A DNA stretch of 40,053 nt, from the IMG/VR virus record IMGVR_UViG_3300037502_001225, positions 1 through 40,053 of that record, one strand, 5' to 3'. The notes under the pieces are model-generated. The model had not been told where the DNA came from. It ran no database searches and saw only the letters and a list, made by a program, of their open reading frames with translations. Position numbers and translations under genes: made by a program. Each line of letters begins with the position of its first letter. Position 1 is the stretch's first letter. Shown here in pieces: positions 1-5,243 of the stretch. Source of the stretch: a virus.

Positions 1-1
1 T

Positions 2-655
2 CCAGAGAACCAGCCCATCAATTGGCATGCGGCAAAGTTGATTGAGAAGCGTCTAGACAAACGCATCCGTGTGGCGGACAAGGAAGAGTTTAATTTGGCG
101 AAGCTCTGGCTCAACGAACACTTCCACTTCATCTTGCCTGAGCAGCCCACGATCGAATCGGTATTAGACAAAGCGAAGCTACTCGTTCGTCGGTACGGGA
201 TGAAGGGATTGATCATTGATCCGTACAACGAACTCGACCACACAAAGAGACCGGAAGGTGTGAACGAGACAGAGTACGTCTCGATGTTCTTGACTTACGT
301 TCGCAAGTTCGCAAGAGAGAACAGCGTTCATGTCTGGTTGGTTGCCCATCCAGCAAAGCTAATCAAAGAGCGTGACGGTTCCTATCCAGTCCCGGATGGC
401 TACTCCGTATCTGGCAGCGCCCACTTCTTTAACAAGGCAGACAACATCGTGGCGGTGCATCGGGATAAGAGAAACGCTGACGCACCGACCGAGGTTCATA
501 TCCAAAAGGTTCGCAGCCGTTGGCTCGGCAAGCTTGGCACTGCGCACCTTTACTGGAACCCAAAGAGCGGACGGTTTACTGAGGACGCCAAGCCCATCTA
601 TTCACTTGCTTCATCAACCTTTACCGGAGACGACGATGACGCGATCCAAGACTGA
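2..655 (+). CDS. DnaB/Twinkle-like replicative helicase, C-terminal part (5' end outside window)
   Basis: The reading frame is open from the first full codon of the window, so the N-terminus lies upstream and no start is assigned. The visible 217 residues read as the C-terminal RecA-like motor of a phage DnaB/Twinkle-type helicase. A Walker B-like strand (GLIIDPYNELDH) is followed by a motif H3-like strand ending in histidine (VWLVAHPAKL) and a basic RSRWLGKLG segment where the arginine finger usually sits. The Walker A motif would be upstream and is not visible. The expected role is unwinding DNA at the phage replication fork. A Toprim primase domain could precede it but cannot be seen. The acidic tail (TGDDDDAIQD) overlaps the start of the next gene, so the two are translationally coupled. 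Confidence 0.8.
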   Translation, partial: PENQPINWHAAKLIEKRLDKRIRVADKEEFNLAKLWLNEHFHFILPEQPTIESVLDKAKLLVRRYGMKGLIIDPYNELDHTKRPEGVNETEYVSMFLTYVRKFARENSVHVWLVAHPAKLIKERDGSYPVPDGYSVSGSAHFFNKADNIVAVHRDKRNADAPTEVHIQKVRSRWLGKLGTAHLYWNPKSGRFTEDAKPIYSLASSTFTGDDDDAIQD

Positions 656-929
656 TGACGGGATCTTTGTGAAGCTCACGGTCAGTGAGTTCAATAAGCG
701 GTACACGAAGGAGGAGAAGGCGGCTCGTATTCCAAAGGCGCTTGAGGTTCTTGGTGAGTTCCGAAAGCACTTTCCTGATTGCAAGCTTGTCTACGTTTCT
801 GAGAACGGTATGGAGGTAGGTGGGCAGTTACCTGGGCACAAGGTAAATCTACCAACACCACAGACAAAGGAAGAGCAGCTGCTCAAGATTCTTGATGCAC
901 ACCGTCAGTCAAAGGTGCGCAAGAAATGA
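636..929 (+). CDS. Hypothetical protein, 97 aa
   Basis: This small basic protein (start MTRSKTDDGIF) overlaps the end of the helicase gene by 20 bases and shares a 4-base ATGA overlap with the next gene. The start ATG at 636 is preceded by a CCGGAGA ribosome-binding site at good spacing. The reading frame stays open further upstream, but that part only shadows the helicase. The protein is rich in lysine and glutamate, with a helical N-terminal half (SEFNKRYTKEEKAARIPKAL) and a short beta segment (CKLVYVSENGMEV). I recognise no family. Its position inside a replication operon suggests a small DNA-metabolism accessory factor, which is inference only. Confidence 0.7.
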   Translation: MTRSKTDDGIFVKLTVSEFNKRYTKEEKAARIPKALEVLGEFRKHFPDCKLVYVSENGMEVGGQLPGHKVNLPTPQTKEEQLLKILDAHRQSKVRKK

Positions 930-1192
930 AGTGGCACGATCCGTTTAACAAATGTAAGCGGCGAAAGCCAATAGCTCGTAAGGGCGAAAAGTGGCCCATG
1001 ATGCCCAGGCAACGATTAATTCTTGAGCATTACAGGGATGGGTTCACTACTGCACGTATCGCTGAAAAGCTGGGAATAAAAGTCAACACGCTTTACGTTC
1101 ACCTAAAGCGGATCTACTACAAGTTCGATGTACACAACATTCAGGATGCAATCAAGGCTGGATTGGGTGAACAAAAGGAGAAGAACGCATGA
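926..1192 (+). CDS. LuxR/GerE-type helix-turn-helix DNA-binding protein
   Basis: An 88-aa protein whose residues about 27-80 form a GerE/LuxR-type HTH. The segment starting MPRQRLILEHYRDG, the turn ARIAEKLGIKVNTLYVHLKR and a final helix ending NIQDAIKAGL match the family pattern. The N-terminus is short and basic (KCKRRKPIARKGEK), with no receiver or ligand-binding domain, so this is a bare DNA-binding module. It starts on an ATG overlapping the previous stop (ATGA) and overlaps the next gene by four bases. It is likely a phage transcription regulator. Its targets are unknown. Confidence 0.8.
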   Translation: MKWHDPFNKCKRRKPIARKGEKWPMMPRQRLILEHYRDGFTTARIAEKLGIKVNTLYVHLKRIYYKFDVHNIQDAIKAGLGEQKEKNA

Positions 1193-1479
1193 CCTACCGC
1201 AGTAGAAGACTGCTGGACTTAGCAAGGGGTCAGGCTTGCGTCATGTGCGGCAACCAAGACGGCACAGTCGTAGCTGCGCACAGCAATCTGCTTGAGCATG
1301 GCAAGGGCAAGTCAATTAAGGCGGACGATTCCATGCATGCGTGGCTTTGTTACGCCTGTCACTCCGAGTATGACCAGGGTAGTCGTATGACCAAAGAGCA
1401 GAAGCGCGACTTCATCTTAACCGCCATATGCAAAACCCACTTGTTGATGTTTCGCAATGGCTATCTCGTAATCGTTTAG
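1189..1479 (+). CDS. DUF1364-like HNH/zinc nuclease-type protein
   Basis: A 96-aa protein with a CxxC knuckle (C17-V-M-C20), a conserved AAHSN segment with H31, a GKGKS-x-K-x-DD stretch and a second knuckle (LCYACHSEYD, C54/C57/H58). This arrangement matches the phage DUF1364 family, which is usually described as HNH/recombination-nuclease-like. The paired cysteines would bind a structural zinc, and H31 and H58 are candidate catalytic residues. DUF1364 genes usually sit beside resolvases and recombination genes, and here a RusA resolvase lies two genes downstream. It starts within a 4-base overlap with the HTH gene. The DUF assignment is from recalled family patterns and no search was run. 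Confidence 0.75.
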   Translation: MTYRSRRLLDLARGQACVMCGNQDGTVVAAHSNLLEHGKGKSIKADDSMHAWLCYACHSEYDQGSRMTKEQKRDFILTAICKTHLLMFRNGYLVIV

Positions 1480-1489
1480 GGGGTTCGTC

Positions 1490-1822
1490 ATGGAAATAGA
1501 GGTATTGCTTGATGAGTACCGGGAAGTTGCAGGCTCTTACTCAGAGTCAAGGGCTGTGCTTGCGTATCTTGAGGAGGTGAAGAAGGCGCTGCTTGCCACC
1601 AAAATGAAGGAGGCACAAGCCCTCGGGGTACAGACAGCCGCCGCACAGGAGAGGGAGGCGCTATCGAGTAAGGACTACTCGGATCTTTTGATAGACCTTA
1701 AGGATGCCGTCAGGCAGAAGACGCATGACGAGTTCAACCTTCGCCGAATTGAAATGCAGATCGAGGTGTGGAGAACCAACCAAGCCAACGAGCGCTTAGA
1801 GCGTAGGGTGTATGCGGCATGA
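1490..1822 (+). CDS. Coiled-coil hypothetical protein, 110 aa
   Basis: An almost entirely helical, highly charged protein rich in Glu, Lys, Arg and Ala (for example LAYLEEVKKALLATKMKEAQAL and RRIEMQIEVWRTNQANERLERR) with heptad-like hydrophobic spacing, so a coiled coil is likely. The ATG at 1490 follows an AGGGGG ribosome-binding site. Its last codons overlap the start of the RusA gene by four bases. No family is recognised. Many phages carry a similar small coiled-coil protein next to recombination genes, sometimes acting as an adaptor or single-strand-binding partner, but nothing in this sequence shows that directly. Confidence 0.7.
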   Translation: MEIEVLLDEYREVAGSYSESRAVLAYLEEVKKALLATKMKEAQALGVQTAAAQEREALSSKDYSDLLIDLKDAVRQKTHDEFNLRRIEMQIEVWRTNQANERLERRVYAA

Positions 1823-2262
1823 ACAGGATCTCATTCACCATTCACGGTAAGGTTGTCGGCAAGGGCAGGCCACAGTTCGTACGGAAAACAGGAGTCGCCA
1901 TAACTCCACAAAGCACACGCAGTTACGAGTCTATTGTGCGTGACTATGCATTAAGAGAGATGGATGGACGTGACCCTTGGTCATTCCCTGTTGAGGTAAA
2001 GATGGTTGCCACCTACGGAATACCGAAGTCTTGGAATAAGGTCCGTAGAGAGGCTGCTTTGAAGCAGTTGATACCACCCTATAAGCCAGACATCGACAAC
2101 GTCTTGAAGCTTGCATTAGACGCCTGCAATCGGGTTGTCTATATGGACGACACCCAGGTTGTTAGCGCCCAAATCTTTAAGGTGTTTGGAGAGGAGTCGG
2201 GGCTGCACATAGTTATGCAAGAAGCTACAGAACTACCGAAACTAAACGAGCAAGGAGGGTGA
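1819..2262 (+). CDS. rusA: RusA-family Holliday junction resolvase
   Basis: This 147-aa protein fits the RusA family in length and motifs. The N-terminal strand carries GKVVGKGRPQF (the usual GKPxxKxRPR-like signature), residues near the middle contain the acidic PDIDN motif followed by LKLALDACN, and a third acidic site lies in YMDDTQV. In RusA these aspartates bind Mg2+ and the dimer cuts four-way junctions symmetrically. In a phage it would resolve recombination intermediates or branched concatemers before packaging. It overlaps the coiled-coil gene by four bases. Confidence 0.9.
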   Translation: MNRISFTIHGKVVGKGRPQFVRKTGVAITPQSTRSYESIVRDYALREMDGRDPWSFPVEVKMVATYGIPKSWNKVRREAALKQLIPPYKPDIDNVLKLALDACNRVVYMDDTQVVSAQIFKVFGEESGLHIVMQEATELPKLNEQGG

Positions 2263-2264
2263 CT

Positions 2265-2744
2265 TTGTTTAACTCTCCAGAGCAAGCTCTAAAGTTCGCC
2301 TTCCGCATACGAGAGAAGAGCATCATCAGCAAATCTCACAACGTGTACCAAGTAAAGGAACGACAGAAGACTTACGGAAAGGAAAGCATAACTGCGCACG
2401 ATCTCCATGCACAGGGTGCAATGATATTAAGTTATGTCGAAAGACTTGGAGACATGGAGAGCGCTTGGACTTACTGGTCTTATGGGGATGGTGGGGAGAA
2501 GGCGGTTGCCGCAAGGCTGTTGGCTAATCGCTTCGAGTGGACGGGGGTAGAGATCGACCGCGACAAGATCTTTGCGGTGATGATGTCCTCTAGCGCGAGG
2601 AAGTGCGCAAGGGACATGGGGATATCGAAGAACAGGGCATGGGGTTACAGACGCAAGGTCATTGCCGCCTTGTCTGTGGTGGAGCGCAGAGTTCTTGATG
2701 GTCTTTGGGATAGGTTGGAGAGTGGTAGTAGCAGTGATCATTGA
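2265..2744 (+). CDS. HTH protein at operon end, possible Q-like late regulator
   Basis: I chose the TTG at 2265 as start because AGGAGG (2253-2258) lies 6 bases upstream. The in-frame GTG at 2259 would directly abut that site. The product is 159 aa. The C-terminal third contains a clear HTH (SARKCARDMGISKNRAWGYRR) followed by an LSVVERRVLDGLWDRLE helix, a layout like sigma-4-type and phage antitermination Q proteins, where the final HTH binds DNA near the late promoter. The central region (LSYVERLGDMESAWTYWSYG) is unassigned. It is the last gene of the left operon, where many phages keep a late regulator. The HTH is seen; the Q-like role is inference. Confidence 0.6.
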   Translation: MFNSPEQALKFAFRIREKSIISKSHNVYQVKERQKTYGKESITAHDLHAQGAMILSYVERLGDMESAWTYWSYGDGGEKAVAARLLANRFEWTGVEIDRDKIFAVMMSSSARKCARDMGISKNRAWGYRRKVIAALSVVERRVLDGLWDRLESGSSSDH

Positions 2745-2767
2745 TACATTTGGGACACTCATATACC
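2741..2767 (+). promoter_or_regulatory. Possible sigma70-type promoter
   Basis: TTGATA (2741-2746) and TATACC (2762-2767) are separated by 15 bases, slightly short of the usual 16-18. The -35 box overlaps the stop codon of the preceding gene. It would drive a transcript starting near 2773 and ending at the terminator at 2982 without crossing a convincing gene. Suggestive only. Confidence 0.3.
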
Positions 2768-2790
2768 ATTGTCACTAGGATGGAACAGCT

Positions 2791-2808
2791 ATCACTACAT
2801 GTAGTGAT
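2791..2808. promoter_or_regulatory. Perfect 18-bp palindrome, likely operator
   Basis: ATCACTACATGTAGTGAT is perfectly self-complementary with no loop, the form expected of a binding site for a dimeric HTH regulator. It lies about 20 bp downstream of a candidate promoter start and before a structured RNA. I saw no second copy in the window. Confidence 0.5.
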
Positions 2809-2887
2809 CTGTACTCATTCTTCGCTTGATCGTTCTGGCCCTGCCTCAAGGAGGTGGGGAAGGTTCCGATGCGGGGCGGCACCAGAA

Positions 2888-2907
2888 CCCGGACTATCGT
2901 CACCGGG
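2888..2907 (+). repeat. Hairpin motif, copy 1 (CCGG-ACTATCGT-CCGG)
   Basis: CCCGG (2888-2892) pairs with CCGGG (2903-2907) around the 10-base loop ACTATCGTCA. A second copy at 11321-11340 keeps loop and stem core, but the closing C-G pair becomes G-C, a compensatory change. Both are on the + strand and outside genes. Confidence 0.5.
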
Positions 2908-2950
2908 AAGACTCTCCTCCTCCTTGACTTTGTAGCGAAGCCTTGGGGTC

Positions 2951-2982
2951 GCCCCGGCGCAAGCCGGGGCTCTTTCTATTTT
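2951..2982 (+). terminator. Intrinsic terminator, + strand
   Basis: A perfect 8-bp stem GCCCCGGC/GCCGGGGC (2951-2958/2963-2970) closed by a GCAA tetraloop is followed by a T-rich run at 2971-2982. It ends the left + strand operon and the candidate RNA just before the converging - strand operon. Confidence 0.85.
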
Positions 2983-2999
2983 GCTCCGTGGAAATATGT
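2981..2999 (-). repeat. 19-bp dispersed repeat, copy 1
   Basis: TTGCTCCGTGGAAATATGT (+ strand reading) matches 18 of 19 bases of 8009-8027. Copy 2 carries a GGAG ribosome-binding site on the - strand. This copy lies between the two convergent terminators with no gene behind it. Confidence 0.45.
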
Positions 3000-3017
3000 T
3001 GCTGGCCCGTGGGCTGA

Positions 3018-3057
3018 CTGAAAACAGAGGTGGGCCCAGGCTGACGCCCGGACCCAC
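3018..3057 (-). terminator. Intrinsic terminator, - strand
   Basis: On the - strand an 11-bp stem (3057-3047 with 3040-3030, loop of 6) is followed by a T-rich tract (CTCTGTTTTC). The two imperfect pairs are G-U wobbles in the - strand RNA but A-C mismatches on the + strand, showing that the - strand is the functional direction. It ends the 3063-6839 gene group. Confidence 0.75.
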
Positions 3058-3062
3058 TAACA

Positions 3063-3254
3063 TCATGGTCGATGATTAAAGTGTTGAACCTGATCGATTA
3101 GTCTTGTGGACAAATCAACTGGTATCAATGCAGCTCTCTCCATTTGGATTAGACATTCAAGTATCTCCATTAGTCTGATCGGGTCGCCCTGGGCATGACG
3201 TATCTCTAGTTCGACATGCTGTTCCCAGGTGTAGTCACTCATTTTCTCATTCAC
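3063..3254 (-). CDS. Hypothetical protein, 63 aa
   Basis: A small acidic, mainly helical protein (MSDYTWEQHVELEIRHAQ...) and the last gene of the - strand group, ending a few bases before its terminator. The start ATG at 3254 has AGAGGAG at ideal spacing, and the start overlaps the end of the preceding gene by 8 bases. A second in-frame ATG four codons later is less well placed. No family is recognised. The region around residues 25-45 (PIRLMEILECLIQMERAALI) looks like an amphipathic helix. Confidence 0.65.
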   Translation of the reverse strand: MNEKMSDYTWEQHVELEIRHAQGDPIRLMEILECLIQMERAALIPVDLSTRLIDQVQHFNHRP

Positions 3255-3621
3255 TCTCCTCTTTAGTAGTACTGCGTTCTATAAAGTCATACACATCAAA
3301 GATGTCCCAGAATTGAACGTCGTTGCTGAGTTCTTCGTGGGACATTTTAGGCTCGGCAGACTCTCCATCTTCGGTGCTGCCAAGCACTAAAGCTTTACCT
3401 ACTATTGGTTCTGGGTAGGAAGCAAACTTGATGAACCTCTCTTGACTGAGGTCACCGCGCAGCAATCCTTCGTCATCTACGTAAGCATCGTCTCCGTGCC
3501 CGTTAAGGTGTACTAGGTCAAACACTCTTGACCCGATGAGCCTGTTGATGTCTTCGAAGTGTCCAGAGTAGGACACGGTGGTGATGGACTTCTCGTATGG
3601 GTCAATAAGGTAGGCTTGCAT
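3247..3621 (-). CDS. DUF3846-like phage protein, 124 aa
   Basis: The N-terminus (MQAYLIDPYEKSITTVSYSG followed by HFEDINRLIGSRVFDL) has the pattern of the phage DUF3846 family: a short strand ending IDP, a V-x-Y-x-G strand and a helix with a conserved L-I-G. A YVDDEGLL segment is also typical. The rest is acidic, with an unstructured C-terminus (STTKEESE). The function of the family is unknown. A GGGAG ribosome-binding site lies about 10 bases upstream of the ATG. It is co-oriented with the amidoligase/amidotransferase genes and probably on the same transcript. Confidence 0.7.
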   Translation of the reverse strand: MQAYLIDPYEKSITTVSYSGHFEDINRLIGSRVFDLVHLNGHGDDAYVDDEGLLRGDLSQERFIKFASYPEPIVGKALVLGSTEDGESAEPKMSHEELSNDVQFWDIFDVYDFIERSTTKEESE

Positions 3622-3627
3622 GTTTGT

Positions 3628-3837
3628 TTATCTCCCGGATTTTCGGATTTGAAAAGTGTGCGATCCAGTTGTGATCACGGCAATGCCGTTAGACAGCATG
3701 TATTCAAAGTGGGTTTTAGCAAACGGGTCTTCGACTTCACCCAAGTGGACGTACTCATGGATGAAGCCTGCTTGTCTAACGGCTGCTTGCCATGACGTTC
3801 GCTCGTAGTCACCTGTGAATTGATGAACGAATATCAT
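3628..3837 (-). CDS. Hypothetical protein, 69 aa
   Basis: A small mixed alpha/beta protein (MIFVHQFTGDYERTSWQAAV... ending TFQIRKSGR) in tight spacing with its neighbours: 6 bases before the next gene, 8 bases after the previous one. The ATG at 3837 lacks an obvious Shine-Dalgarno sequence, so translation may depend on coupling to the upstream gene. No family recognised. The open frame, correct strand and tight spacing are the support for a real gene. Confidence 0.55.
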   Translation of the reverse strand: MIFVHQFTGDYERTSWQAAVRQAGFIHEYVHLGEVEDPFAKTHFEYMLSNGIAVITTGSHTFQIRKSGR

Positions 3838-3845
3838 GGCTGCGA

Positions 3846-4247
3846 TCAGGAAATTATCAGTGCTTCAACAGTGTTCGTTTCTTTGTTGTAGCAGGTGTTC
3901 ACTGACTTGGCGAGATGGTTATTGCGAATGAAGTTCGATACCCGATGCCGCAACAAGTTTGGTTTGTAGGATTGAGCGGGGATAACAAGAACATCTCCGA
4001 CAGATATCTGCTTAGGCATTGTGTTGCGCAGATACTTAGAGACCTCACCATACTCAGCGCCCATTGAATACTTACCCTTCCTTCCAGAACCTTTCTTCTT
4101 GTTCTGTTCTAGGATTGGCAGATTGTCGAGGTTACGCTCAAGCACCCGACCATTCTTGGTGAAGATGTAGTAGCTGCATCCGATAGCGTTAAGCGTGTTA
4201 ATGCATCGGGCCAATGACTTCTCGTAAATGATATTTTCTGTTGACAT
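3846..4247 (-). CDS. Hypothetical basic protein, 133 aa
   Basis: A lysine/arginine-rich protein with a very basic central stretch (EQNKKKGSGRKGKYSMGAEYG), followed by a helix (EVSKYLRNTMPKQISVGDVL) and a segment rich in Asn and Arg (LLRHRVSNFIRNN). The length, charge and a YLRNTMP/ISVGDVLVIP segment hint at a nucleic-acid or small-ligand binding protein, but I recognise no family. It lies 11 bases downstream of the glutamine amidotransferase gene on the same strand, so it is a candidate partner of that pathway. Confidence 0.6.
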   Translation of the reverse strand: MSTENIIYEKSLARCINTLNAIGCSYYIFTKNGRVLERNLDNLPILEQNKKKGSGRKGKYSMGAEYGEVSKYLRNTMPKQISVGDVLVIPAQSYKPNLLRHRVSNFIRNNHLAKSVNTCYNKETNTVEALIIS

Positions 4248-4258
4248 GCCACTCTCAT

Positions 4259-5239
4259 TTAGAAGTTGAAGGGTTGCAATGTGTCTCGATCAAACATCTC
4301 TGCTATGCAGTCAGCTGCGTAGTCAGGGTCTGTGTTGACAAGATCTTCCAGGTCTTCGTCGTGCCAGTTGTAGTAGGTGCGAAGAAGAAACGAAGCCTTA
4401 TCTGGTGTTGTAAGAACCCAGTCAAGCAAAGTATTCCTGCCGCGTTGGTAACAATTAAACGCTGCTCTTTCTACCTTTCGTATGTTGTAGCGTTTGTTTT
4501 CTTTTTCCAAGTCCAGTTCTTCTGCTGTTAGTGCTAACTGGTCTTGGTTTGTGGGCAACAGGATTGATGACTTTTTTGACTGTTCATTTTTCCACCCTGT
4601 CCCGGTTGACGGGGTGTATCCACCATATGCGTAGCTGTAGTCGTAGTCTCCTTTCCATGGGGTGTACGCAGTCTTGATCAAGCCATGCTTGGCGGCAGAC
4701 CATGCGTAAGTGTTAGACAACCAAGAACCTTCGTGTTTAACGCCGTAGTCATAGTTGGTTATTGCAATGCGACCATCGGCGTGGCAAAACGCAAGCTTGT
4801 TGCTAGTGCCGATGAGTTCTGACATGTACTCGATCCACTCTTTCGAGAAGATCATGTCGGGGTTAGTGAGTGCAACTGGTCGGATCAAGTACTCGATCAT
4901 GTGCCATGTGTCAGACATGGTCTTGTTGATTGGATTGCCAGCGGTGAGTACACCGTTGTGTGCAACGTAGATGTCATCGGTAACCATGTATGGATGGCAG
5001 TTGTTAATGTCAATGTCACCGTGTGTTTGCATACGGAAGTGCATGATGCACTCGCGACCAATGCCAACAGTTTGATACAGCTGTGTGATCTCTTCTAAAG
5101 ACCCAAGGGTTTTGTGGATGTGTATCTTGTTGCCATCTCCATACATCAGGCCAAAGCCATCCGAGTTGTGTGAATAGAAGTCAGCAAGAAGCTCAGGCCC
5201 GAACACTGTTGAGGCGTCGTGGTGAATGAGTATGCACAT
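4259..5239 (-). CDS. Class II glutamine amidotransferase (Ntn hydrolase)
   Basis: The protein begins MCILIHH, so removal of Met exposes the N-terminal nucleophile cysteine used by class II amidotransferases. The hallmark block follows at about residues 65-97: HFRMQTHGDIDINNCHPY (the R-x-x-THG...NCHP glutamine-binding signature) and YVAHNGVL. The enzyme would hydrolyse glutamine and release ammonia, normally for a synthetase domain. Here the protein is 326 aa with no fused synthetase, and its C-terminal 130 residues are an unassigned helical, acidic region. The gene directly upstream is an ATP-dependent amidoligase with only 4 bases between them, so the two probably act together. It starts on an ATG preceded by GGAAAGGA. 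Confidence 0.88.
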   Translation of the reverse strand: MCILIHHDASTVFGPELLADFYSHNSDGFGLMYGDGNKIHIHKTLGSLEEITQLYQTVGIGRECIMHFRMQTHGDIDINNCHPYMVTDDIYVAHNGVLTAGNPINKTMSDTWHMIEYLIRPVALTNPDMIFSKEWIEYMSELIGTSNKLAFCHADGRIAITNYDYGVKHEGSWLSNTYAWSAAKHGLIKTAYTPWKGDYDYSYAYGGYTPSTGTGWKNEQSKKSSILLPTNQDQLALTAEELDLEKENKRYNIRKVERAAFNCYQRGRNTLLDWVLTTPDKASFLLRTYYNWHDEDLEDLVNTDPDYAADCIAEMFDRDTLQPFNF

Positions 5240-5243
5240 TTGG

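Larger units (their letters stand above)
2770..2982 (+). ncRNA. Candidate structured non-coding RNA with intrinsic terminator
   Basis: This gene-free stretch folds on the + strand into nested elements that I checked by hand. An outer stem joins 2820-2826 to 2934-2940 (CTTCGCT/AGCGAAG). Inside it, a 7-bp stem joins 2832-2838 to 2882-2888 (GTTCTGG/CCAGAAC) and encloses a 9-bp stem (2839-2847/2851-2859, two G-T wobbles) and a small CCG/CGG stem (2866-2874). A hairpin follows at 2888-2907, and the locus ends in a strong terminator at 2951-2982. The only reading frame across it (from the ATG at 2780, 51 codons) lacks a ribosome-binding site and has an Arg/Ser/Pro/Gly-rich product. No known RNA family is recognised. 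The 5' end is a guess from the candidate promoter. Confidence 0.4.

Noticed and set aside
2780-2935. 51-codon + strand frame across the candidate RNA
   Set aside because: No ribosome-binding site, Arg/Ser/Pro/Gly-rich composition, and the DNA is better explained by RNA stems.
2820-2940. Match of the structured RNA to a known riboswitch or ribozyme (glutamine, cobalamin, guanidine-III, hammerhead, RNase P)
   Set aside because: Short segments looked similar, but the conserved cores of these families are not present in order.
2815-3066. 83-codon - strand frame across both terminators
   Set aside because: It crosses two convergent terminators, lies beyond the - strand operon's terminator and has no plausible ribosome-binding site.
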